This document shows positions 1 to 5,273 of a stretch of 7,601 nt of DNA, piece after piece (the stretch's first letter is position 1; each line of letters starts with the position of its first letter). Under the pieces are notes generated by a model, which saw only the letters and a program-made list of their open reading frames with translations, made no database searches and was not told the DNA's origin. A program made the translations under genes and the position numbers. Origin of the DNA: Desulfuromonas sp. (lineage in GTDB: Bacteria; Desulfobacterota; Desulfuromonadia; Desulfuromonadales; SZUA-401); the NCBI GenBank assembly GCA_002869605.1, contig PKUI01000212.1, positions 1 to 7,601 on the forward strand, in the 5' to 3' direction.

Positions 1-17
1 ATCAGTTTGGCCTTCAT
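1..17 (-). CDS. possible start of a divergent gene, cut by the window edge
   Basis: On the minus strand an ATG at 17-15 opens a frame reading M-K-A-K-L before the window ends. A purine-rich Shine-Dalgarno-like stretch (AAGGAAGGA on the minus strand, about positions 30-38) lies 12 bases upstream, which is longer than ideal. Five codons give no product information. A divergent gene would explain why the control region to its right is so long, but this is inference and the start could be chance. Confidence 0.25.
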
Positions 18-141
18 GATGTTTCGTCGTCCTTCCTTGCAGTGGTTTGTTCCCGGAGTTACTGAGTGGGCAACGCAATGCGGCTCCTGGAGTCTGGTTG
101 GGCCGGATGCTGGTCGGGAAAGTCTGCTCAGTCGACGGACA

Positions 142-168
142 ATAATATGACTGAAAGTTACAATGCAA
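142..168 (-). promoter_or_regulatory. weak candidate promoter for the divergent gene
   Basis: Reading the minus strand, a TTGCAT (168-163) is followed after 15 bases by TATTAT (147-142), one mismatch from the -10 consensus. The spacer is shorter than the usual 16-18. It would start a transcript near position 135, leaving a leader of about 120 bases before the possible ATG at 17. Support is sequence resemblance only. Confidence 0.25.
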
Positions 169-254
169 CGTGGATGTTTTTCTTGTAACTACTTGAAAAG
201 TCGCAACTAATCACTATTTTGACAGCCGTGGTTTACACCATAGTGGAAGGTCGT

Positions 255-268
255 GTTGCGCGTGCAAC
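255..268. repeat. inverted repeat GTTGC-N4-GCAAC
   Basis: GTTGC at 255-259 and GCAAC at 264-268 are perfect complements around the 4-base centre GCGT. This is the tightest pairing of the pentamer that recurs across the upstream region, and has the size of a dimeric repressor or activator site. The binding protein is unknown. Confidence 0.4.
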
Positions 269-434
269 GTCAAAGGCAGCTTCCCCGGGGTCATGAAGAG
301 GTTGTTGCGGGGTGTGGTGTTGCGTAAGGGGAATGGGTAATTGAAGGGGTGGTGGTGGTTCGGAGTTCTAACGTGTCGAAATAAGTGATAAAAAAGCGAA
401 GGTAAGCGCACCAAAGAGACTGTTAGGAACGTCC

Positions 435-470
435 AAAAGTGGCGCTTTAATGAAAAGTGGAAGTTTTAAT
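435..470 (+). repeat. imperfect tandem direct repeat (AAAAGTGG...TTTAAT)
   Basis: The unit AAAAGTGG-N3-TTTAAT (435-451) is followed at once by AAAAGTGG-N4-TTTAAT (453-470). The two AAAAGTGG cores begin 18 bases apart. Such a paired arrangement upstream of a promoter is common for regulator sites, but short A/T-containing repeats also arise by chance. Confidence 0.35.
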
Positions 471-599
471 TTACAGGAAAAGGCAAAAAATAATTGCATC
501 AGAATGGGCCCTGTGGTAATTGTTTGCTGCAAATGCAACACGTATCTCACCGGATGCTGCAAAAAATGTGTAAATACCTGTAATTACTAAAAGATGAGC

Positions 600-618
600 G
601 TTGCGACGTGAATGCAAC
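600..618. promoter_or_regulatory. candidate operator GTTGC-N9-GCAAC
   Basis: GTTGC (600-604) and GCAAC (614-618) form an inverted repeat overlapping the -35 element and spacer of the candidate promoter at 601-629. A protein bound here would block or alter polymerase binding. It uses the same half-site that recurs through the upstream region. Confidence 0.35.
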
Positions 619-629
619 AGTTGTTTAAT
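601..629 (+). promoter_or_regulatory. candidate sigma70 promoter of the respiratory operon
   Basis: TTGCGA (601-606) and TTTAAT (624-629) are separated by exactly 17 bases. They match 4/6 and 5/6 of the sigma70 -35 and -10 consensus. A start near 636 would give a leader of roughly 80 bases before the ATG at 715, containing the hairpin at 654-670. No GG-N10-GC sigma54 element with a good TGGC...TTGC match was found close to the gene. Confidence 0.45.
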
Positions 630-653
630 ATTTTTTTTCATTAATTTTGGCTT

Positions 654-670
654 GCCGGCAGGCAGCCGGC
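654..670 (+). other. GC hairpin in the operon leader
   Basis: GCCGGC (654-659) and GCCGGC (665-670) are self-complementary and can form a 6-bp stem with the loop AGGCA, about 45 bases before the start codon. The T-rich stretch lies before it, not after it, so it is not an intrinsic terminator in the + direction. It may stabilise the 5' end of the transcript. Confidence 0.4.
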
Positions 671-714
671 CCGGTTTACAGAATCGACATAAACTACAGA
701 GAAGGAAGGGTGTC

Positions 715-1929
715 ATGAGTGTAACGGCAACGAGCAAGAAATTGACTCTGAACGAGATCGAGAGAGGCTTGACCGAGCGTCTGCTCTCGGGGAGTCCCGG
801 TTATTACGTGGCGGTGATTATTACCGCTCTGATGATCCTGGCCGCCACCGCGGCAGGAATTTACAGCATGATCGTCGGGCATGACCATGTCTACGGCGTA
901 ACGCGCGAGATTCCCTGGGGAATCCTGATCGTTGCTTACGTGTTCTTCGTGGTAACCTCGACCGGGCTGTGCCTGGTTTCTTCCATCGGGCACGTGTTCG
1001 GTGTCGAGTCGTACATGCCGATTGCCAAGCGCTCGGTGTTTTTGTCGATCGCCACGATTCTCGGCGGCTTCTTTGTTATCGCATTCGAGATCAAGCTGCC
1101 GTGGCGCATGGCGATCTACAACGTCATCTCCCCCAACCTGACCTCGAACATCTGGTGGATGGGTACCCTCTACGGTATCTATCTTGTGCTGATGCTTTTC
1201 GAGTACCTGTTCCTGAACCTCGACAAGCACAAGCCGGCCGTCGCCTGTGGCTTCGGTGGCTCGATTGCCGGTATTGCTGCGCACTCCAACCTGGGCGCGG
1301 TGTTCGGCCTGCTGATGGGACGCGAATTCTGGCACGGCCCCTACATGTCTATTTACTTCATCGCCTCGGCGATGATGACCGGTACCGCCGTCATTTATCT
1401 CACCCATTACCTCGGCTACAAAATCAACCGCGAGACTTTCGAGCCGGCCATGGAGGCCTCTCTCGACGTGGTGCGTCGCCTCGGCATCCTGCTGATCTGC
1501 GTGATCATGTTTTTCACCATCTGGAAGATGGTTGCGGGTGTTGCCGGGCAACCTGGTGGCAAATACGAGGCGGTCATGGCGTTGGTCCAGGGCCCCTACG
1601 CGCTCAATTTCTGGCTCTTCGAGGTCGGTTTCGGGCTGGTCTTCCCGCTGATTATTTTCATTCTCGGCCGCGGCAAGAGCAACCTGATGTTCTTTGGCTC
1701 GTTGATCATGATCATCGGCATCTTCATGATGCGCTACGACCTGGTAATCGTCGGCGAAATCGTCCCGGTTTATCACGAGCTGGGGGTCAACGAGTTTAAG
1801 CACCTGCTGCACTACACGCCGTCACTCTACGAGATCATCATCACCATGGGCGGCTTCGGCGTCGCGGGATTCCTGTTCCTGATTGGCGAGAAGGTTTTCG
1901 CCGGGCACAAGGTCAGCAGCCATCACTAA
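715..1929 (+). CDS. NrfD/HybB-type integral membrane quinol oxidoreductase subunit
   Basis: A 404-residue polytopic membrane protein with about nine or ten hydrophobic helices (roughly residues 31-51, 67-90, 107-126, 148-166, 176-200, 210-230, 255-275, 298-317, 324-340 and 371-390). Length and helix pattern fit the larger NrfD/PsrC branch, such as HybB, more than the 8-helix NrfD proteins. Family members bind menaquinone and pass electrons to or from a partner iron-sulfur subunit at the periplasmic face. The ATG at 715 is preferred because AAGGAAGGG (702-710) sits 4 bases upstream; an in-frame TTG at 601 would add 38 residues overlapping the promoter. The iron-sulfur gene follows after 34 bases, the usual NrfD/NrfC-type partnership. 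The family assignment is firm, but the physiological direction of electron flow cannot be read from sequence. Confidence 0.9.
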   Translation: MSVTATSKKLTLNEIERGLTERLLSGSPGYYVAVIITALMILAATAAGIYSMIVGHDHVYGVTREIPWGILIVAYVFFVVTSTGLCLVSSIGHVFGVESYMPIAKRSVFLSIATILGGFFVIAFEIKLPWRMAIYNVISPNLTSNIWWMGTLYGIYLVLMLFEYLFLNLDKHKPAVACGFGGSIAGIAAHSNLGAVFGLLMGREFWHGPYMSIYFIASAMMTGTAVIYLTHYLGYKINRETFEPAMEASLDVVRRLGILLICVIMFFTIWKMVAGVAGQPGGKYEAVMALVQGPYALNFWLFEVGFGLVFPLIIFILGRGKSNLMFFGSLIMIIGIFMMRYDLVIVGEIVPVYHELGVNEFKHLLHYTPSLYEIIITMGGFGVAGFLFLIGEKVFAGHKVSSHH

Positions 1930-1963
1930 CCGTTATCTGAACACGATACGAGGAGTATAGAAG

Positions 1964-2719
1964 ATGAAGAACAACTTACCGAACCTCGATGAACTGAAGA
2001 ACGAGGGGATGGAGAATATCTCGGTTGAGGAGCGCCGCACCTTTCTTAAGATGGGGCTGACTCTGACCGGCGTGTTTGCCGGGGGTACCCTGCTGTCGGC
2101 GGTCTCAAGCGTCAAGTCGGCCTACGCTTCGACCGGTGAGTTCCTGGAGCAGTATCCTTACAAGCCGCACTACGGCATGTTGATCCGCGGTGACCGCTGT
2201 ATCGACTGCGAGCGATGTCTTGCCGCATGTGCCGAGACGAACGACGTTCCAGAGTACGGTTACCGTACCAATATCCTTCAGCGCGACAAGCTCGGAGCAG
2301 TTGGCCAGAAGCGAGAGTTTGTTCCGGTACTGTGCAATCACTGCAACCTGCCGCAGTGTACCCGGGTCTGCCCGACCAAGGCGACCTACAAGGATGAGAA
2401 TAACGGCATCGTGATGATGAACATCAACAAGTGCATCGGTTGTCTCACCTGTCAGCTGGGCTGTCCCTACAACGCGCGTTATTTCAGTGAAGAGAAGCAC
2501 GCCGTCGACAAGTGCAACTTCTGCTTCGATACGCGTCTCTCCAAGGGTGAAAAAGAGACCGCCTGTGCGGCCGCCTGCCCGGCTGACTCGCGCAACTTCG
2601 GTGACCTATCCGACCCGTCGAACATGGTCTACAAGACTGTGCACCAGATGGAGAAACCGGTCTGGGTGCTGCGCCCCGAAGTCGGAACCAAGCCGAACGT
2701 TTTCTACACTCGCGGCTGA
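1964..2719 (+). CDS. Tat-exported four-cluster [4Fe-4S] ferredoxin subunit (NrfC/PsrB/HybA-like)
   Basis: A 251-residue electron-transfer subunit. Residues 23-29 (ERRTFLK) form a twin-arginine motif followed by a hydrophobic segment (about 30-49), so the folded protein is exported to the periplasmic side. Sixteen cysteines fall in four groups: C79, C82, C85, C89; C124, C127, C132, C136; C157, C160, C163, C167; and C184, C187, C201, C205. This is the pattern of four [4Fe-4S] clusters in the DmsB/PsrB/NrfC family. The start is supported by GAGGAG (1950-1955) 8 bases upstream. It sits between the membrane quinol protein and a multiheme cytochrome, so it probably wires quinone to hemes. All cluster ligands are present. 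No molybdopterin or hydrogenase catalytic subunit is encoded in the window, so terminal chemistry is unknown. Confidence 0.92.
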   Translation: MKNNLPNLDELKNEGMENISVEERRTFLKMGLTLTGVFAGGTLLSAVSSVKSAYASTGEFLEQYPYKPHYGMLIRGDRCIDCERCLAACAETNDVPEYGYRTNILQRDKLGAVGQKREFVPVLCNHCNLPQCTRVCPTKATYKDENNGIVMMNINKCIGCLTCQLGCPYNARYFSEEKHAVDKCNFCFDTRLSKGEKETACAAACPADSRNFGDLSDPSNMVYKTVHQMEKPVWVLRPEVGTKPNVFYTRG

Positions 2720-2757
2720 TAGGCCGAGAAACGAATCTCTTGCGGGAGGAATATCCG

Positions 2758-3384
2758 ATGTCCAAAATAAAGATGTTGATTGTAACGGTTCTGCTGCTCG
2801 GCCTGGCGCTGCCGGCCGTTGCGGAAGACGATTTCGGCGGACCCGAAATTACCTTTGATCAGCCGGCGGTCGGGGTCGCGTTCAGCCATGCTGCCCACGT
2901 TGGCGACATGGGCTTTGAGTGTGACAGCTGCCACGATGGTGTTTTCGAGATGGAAGTCGGTGCGGCTGCTGCCGCCGGCGATTTCACCATGGAGGCACTC
3001 GCCGAGGGTAAGTACTGCGGTGCCTGCCACAATGGCTCTGATGCCTTCGCTTCGACCGACGATTGCACCTCGTGTCACGCCGTCGGCGGTGATGTGCTCT
3101 ATGACCAGCCGCTGAAGTCGGTCGCCTTCAGTCATGCGAACCATGTTGAAGAGAACGGAATGGGCTGCAGTGATTGCCATGATGGCCTGTTTGCCATGAA
3201 GGCCAAGGCGGCTCAGGCCAACGACAACTTCACCATGGCGGCCCTCTATGATGGAGAGTACTGCGGTGCCTGTCACGACGGCTCGTCGGCCTTTGCTTCG
3301 AATACTCGTTGCGCGACCTGCCACGGTGGCGTCAAGGAGTACAAGCAGGTTGTCGGCGAAGGCCATGAAAAAGCGTCCCACTAA
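2758..3384 (+). CDS. exported hexaheme c-type cytochrome, two triheme c7-like repeats
   Basis: A 208-residue protein with a Sec signal peptide (residues 1-22, probable cleavage after AVA) and six CXXCH heme motifs at residues 55-59, 87-91, 103-107, 137-141, 169-173 and 185-189. The second three repeat the first at an exact 82-residue offset; over residues 42-107 versus 124-189 I count 38 of 66 identical. Each repeat opens with FSHxxH. Besides the motif histidines there are exactly six others (H44, H47, H126, H129, H203, H208), enough for bis-histidine coordination of all six hemes. This resembles the c(7)-type triheme domain of deltaproteobacterial cytochromes. The ATG at 2758 follows GGGAGGA (2744-2750) by 7 bases; a TTG at 2740 in frame lies upstream of that site and is rejected. 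It is the likely periplasmic electron partner of the two genes before it. Confidence 0.92.
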   Translation: MSKIKMLIVTVLLLGLALPAVAEDDFGGPEITFDQPAVGVAFSHAAHVGDMGFECDSCHDGVFEMEVGAAAAAGDFTMEALAEGKYCGACHNGSDAFASTDDCTSCHAVGGDVLYDQPLKSVAFSHANHVEENGMGCSDCHDGLFAMKAKAAQANDNFTMAALYDGEYCGACHDGSSAFASNTRCATCHGGVKEYKQVVGEGHEKASH

Positions 3385-3402
3385 GGTAGAGTTGGTGTAA
3401 GA

Positions 3403-3427
3403 GCAGGTGGCGCTTTGCGCCACCTGC
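3403..3427 (+). other. strong 11-bp intercistronic hairpin
   Basis: GCAGGTGGCGC (3403-3413) and its perfect complement (3417-3427) enclose a TTT loop. No T tract follows, so it is not a classical intrinsic terminator. It lies between the cytochrome stop and the Shine-Dalgarno of the next gene. A hairpin here could protect the 3' end of the abundant respiratory mRNA and lower expression of the downstream membrane protein and regulator. Confidence 0.7.
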
Positions 3428-3447
3428 GCACTGTCGGGAGGATCGAA

Positions 3448-3642
3448 ATGAGACGTCACATGGTCGTTAAGTCATTGCGTTTTTTGGTCTTGATGCTGGT
3501 CGCATCCCTGGCAACCGCCTTTGTTCTGCTGGCCGCGGTACCGCACATCGGCAAGCTGGTGATCGTCGTCACGTCCGTGGTGGTCGCGCTGCTGGTGGCG
3601 GCCTACGATTTCGGTCTGTTCAGCGACGAGTTCGAAATTTAG
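3448..3642 (+). CDS. 64-residue membrane protein with two predicted helices
   Basis: A small protein I do not recognise. It has a basic N-terminus (MRRH...VVK), a hydrophobic helix at about residues 10-31, a short PHIGK turn, a second helix at about 36-55 and an acidic tail ending in EFEI. This predicts an in-out-in hairpin, both ends cytoplasmic by the positive-inside rule. GGGAGG (3436-3441) is 6 bases before the ATG, strong evidence that it is translated. It lies 63 bases after the cytochrome gene and 58 before the regulator on the same strand, so it may be an accessory subunit of the quinol complex or a membrane partner of the regulator. Neither role is shown by the sequence. There is no heme, metal or catalytic motif. 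Confidence 0.75.
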   Translation: MRRHMVVKSLRFLVLMLVASLATAFVLLAAVPHIGKLVIVVTSVVVALLVAAYDFGLFSDEFEI

Positions 3643-3700
3643 CTGCAGACGATTCCGTTTTGTTTGTTGCCCTTCCCTTTCTCTGGATCAGTCTCCGGCG

Positions 3701-5020
3701 ATGACCGACCCGAACCCACATCTTAAGACCATTCTGAACAGCGTCGCCGACGGGGTCTTCATCGTCGACTGTGACATGCGCATCACCAGCTTCAATCGGG
3801 CTGCTCAGGAGATTACCGGCTTCTCCGATCACGATGCGGTCGGACGTTACTGCCACGAGATCTTCCGTGCCAACGTCTGCTACGACGCCTGCCCGGTCAA
3901 GGAGGCGCTCGAGGGCGAATGTTCCGTCTCCAATCGAGATTTCAATATCCTTACCAAAGATAACCGTCTGGTGCCGATCTCGGCGAGCGCGTCGGTGCTA
4001 TACGATGAGCAGGGTAATGTCATTGGTGCTGTCGAGACATTTCGCGACCAGTCGCTGATTCATGCACTCAAGCGCGAAATAACCGATCGTTTCACCTTCA
4101 AGGATATGGTCAGTCGCAATCCGGCGATGCGCCGCATGTTTGACGTGCTGCCAGGAATTGCCTCCAGCGAAGCGACGGTCTTATTACGCGGTGAGAGTGG
4201 GACCGGGAAGGATGTGTTCGCCCGGGTGCTCCATGACATGAGTCGTCGCAACAGCGCTCCTTTTGAGAGCCTCAACTGTGGTTCCTTGCCGGAAGATCTT
4301 CTCGAGGCTGAACTGTTCGGAGTCAAGGTTGACGATGGGCGCGGGGTCTCTCCGCGGGTCGGTCGCCTTGACCTGGCGCGGGGGGGGACACTGTTTCTCG
4401 ATGAAATCGCAAAGCTCCCTCTGGCCCTGCAGGCAAAACTGCAATGGGTTCTCGAGGGGCGAGAATACCAGCCGGTCGGCAGTCGCGAACCGCAGACAGC
4501 GGATGTTCGTTTTGTGGCCTCGTCACGGCGCGACCTTGAGGAGCTGGCCGAAAAAGGGGAGTTCAGGCGCGACCTGTTGCACCGTATCAATGTGGTCACG
4601 CTTGAGCTGCCGCCACTGCGCGAGCGGAAAGAAGATATCCCGCTGTTGATCGATATCTTCCTTGAGCGCTTCAACCGTACCTACGGCAAGAAAATACGTG
4701 GGGTCAATACGGAGGCGCTGCAGTTGCTGATGCACTACCATTACCCGGGGAATGTGCGCGAACTGTTGAACATCGTCGAGCAGGCCCTGATGCTGTGCCG
4801 TGATCGTGAAATCGGTATCCAGCACCTTCCGGCCAATCTTGTGGCCAACCGTACCGTGCTCAATGCCACCGGCAAGTTCAAGGAGCGGCGACCGTCCCGT
4901 GAGGAGCTCGAAGCGTTGCTGGAGCAGTTCAATGGCAATCGTACCCGGGTTGCCGAAGTGTTTGGTGTGGATCGTACGACCTTGTGGCGTTGGATGAAGC
5001 GCCACGGGCTTACCGACTAG
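3701..5020 (+). CDS. PAS-AAA+-Fis regulator of the NtrC class lacking the GAFTGA motif
   Basis: A 439-residue regulator. Residues 7-115 form a PAS domain with four cysteines (C51, C60, C64, C74). The AAA+ domain spans about 133-365 with Walker A GESGTGKD (164-171), Walker B GGTLFLDE (228-235), arginine-finger candidates R289 and R295, the LPPLRERKEDIPLL signature (303-316) and sensor II in YPGNVREL (348-355). A Fis-type helix-turn-helix occupies about 402-437. Between ELFG (204-207) and Walker B, where NtrC-class activators carry GAFTGA to touch sigma54, this protein has VKVDDGRGVSP instead. The sensor I region reads VASSRRDL, not the usual IAATN-type sequence. There is no receiver domain, so sensing is through PAS. 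The Shine-Dalgarno is poor, suggesting low expression. Its place after the respiratory genes suggests it controls them, possibly in response to redox state. Regulators without GAFTGA, such as TyrR and Rhodobacter capsulatus NtrC and HupR, act without sigma54. Confidence 0.9.
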   Translation: MTDPNPHLKTILNSVADGVFIVDCDMRITSFNRAAQEITGFSDHDAVGRYCHEIFRANVCYDACPVKEALEGECSVSNRDFNILTKDNRLVPISASASVLYDEQGNVIGAVETFRDQSLIHALKREITDRFTFKDMVSRNPAMRRMFDVLPGIASSEATVLLRGESGTGKDVFARVLHDMSRRNSAPFESLNCGSLPEDLLEAELFGVKVDDGRGVSPRVGRLDLARGGTLFLDEIAKLPLALQAKLQWVLEGREYQPVGSREPQTADVRFVASSRRDLEELAEKGEFRRDLLHRINVVTLELPPLRERKEDIPLLIDIFLERFNRTYGKKIRGVNTEALQLLMHYHYPGNVRELLNIVEQALMLCRDREIGIQHLPANLVANRTVLNATGKFKERRPSREELEALLEQFNGNRTRVAEVFGVDRTTLWRWMKRHGLTD

Positions 5021-5061
5021 GTCTCATCTGAAAATCTCTTTTAAGTGGCGGCTTAAACACC

Positions 5062-5090
5062 TTGACAGTGCCTATCCAAGAGCATAAACT
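5062..5090 (+). promoter_or_regulatory. sigma70 promoter of the tRNA
   Basis: A perfect -35 TTGACA (5062-5067), a 17-base spacer and TAAACT (5085-5090, 4/6 match) lie 23 bases upstream of the mature tRNA. Transcription would start near 5097, giving a short 5' leader for RNase P to remove. Confidence 0.75.
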
Positions 5091-5113
5091 CACACGTTCG
5101 TACATTTGTTTTC

Positions 5114-5190
5114 GGGCCTATAGCTCAGTTGGCTAGAGCCACCGGCTCATAACCGGTTGGTCCCAGGTTCGAGTCCTGGTGGGCCCACCA
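5114..5190 (+). tRNA. tRNA with anticodon CAT, probably tRNA-Ile2
   Basis: A complete 77-base cloverleaf: acceptor GGGCCTA (5114-5120) pairs with TGGGCCC (5180-5186); D stem GCTC/GAGC (5123-5126/5136-5139); anticodon stem ACCGG/CCGGT (5141-5145/5153-5157) with loop CTCATAA and anticodon CAT at 5148-5150; variable loop TGGTC; T stem CCAGG/CCTGG (5163-5167/5175-5179). Discriminator A and CCA are encoded (5187-5190). CAT can mean Met or, with lysidine at the wobble base, the AUA-reading Ile. The C4-G69 and C5-G68 pairs here are features TilS uses to pick tRNA-Ile2, and the acceptor is unlike an initiator tRNA, which has a 1-72 mismatch. I therefore favour Ile2 over elongator Met. Confidence 0.93.
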
Positions 5191-5273
5191 ATTCAAAGAA
5201 GTGCTTAAGTAGATGACGCGAATGATACCGAGTTACAGTCTAGATGTAGCGTTTTCTCACCAGTCAGCCCACG

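Larger units (their letters stand above)
18..714. other. long intergenic control region
   Basis: About 700 bases without a convincing gene. The open frames on the minus strand (for example 214-414, 368-562 and 471-737) give low-complexity or implausible proteins and lack good ribosome binding sites. The region is AT-richer than the flanking genes, especially from 365 to 650. It contains ten copies of the pentamer GCAAC or its complement GTTGC, two inverted repeats built from it (255-268 and 600-618), a tandem pair of AAAAGTGG motifs (435-442 and 453-460), a pair of TGCTGCAAA motifs 30 bases apart (525-533 and 555-563), a palindrome GTAATTAC (580-587), a G-rich strand (301-360) and a candidate promoter (601-629). 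It probably controls the operon starting at 715 and perhaps a divergent gene. Confidence 0.7.

Noticed and set aside
61..132. Possible structured RNA closed by ACTGAG (61-66) and CTCAGT (127-132)
   Set aside because: The closing stem is 6 bp, and I could not match the interior to any riboswitch or known RNA family; chance pairing is likely.
514..528. sigma54-like TGG...TTGCT element
   Set aside because: GG and GC are separated by 9 bases, not the required 10, and the -24 half is a poor match.
654..670. GC hairpin as a terminator
   Set aside because: The T tract precedes the stem on the + strand and neither strand has T residues directly after it.
601..714. N-terminal extension of the NrfD-like protein from TTG at 601
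   Set aside because: No Shine-Dalgarno at 601, the extension overlaps the candidate promoter and T-rich tract, and 715 has a strong site.
214..737. Three short overlapping minus-strand open frames in the upstream region
   Set aside because: No ribosome binding sites, implausible composition, and mutual overlap; better explained as chance in a control region.
694..1812. 372-residue open frame on the minus strand
   Set aside because: It is the antisense of the membrane quinol gene; the product is a His/Asp/Gln-rich composition typical of antisense to hydrophobic codons, with no recognisable domain.
5040..5057. TTTAAG...CTTAAA hairpin after the regulator gene
   Set aside because: Only six mostly A-T pairs and no following T tract, so not supported as a terminator.
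5187..5273. Integration (att) site at the tRNA 3' end
   Set aside because: No integrase gene and no second copy of the tRNA 3' end in the window.
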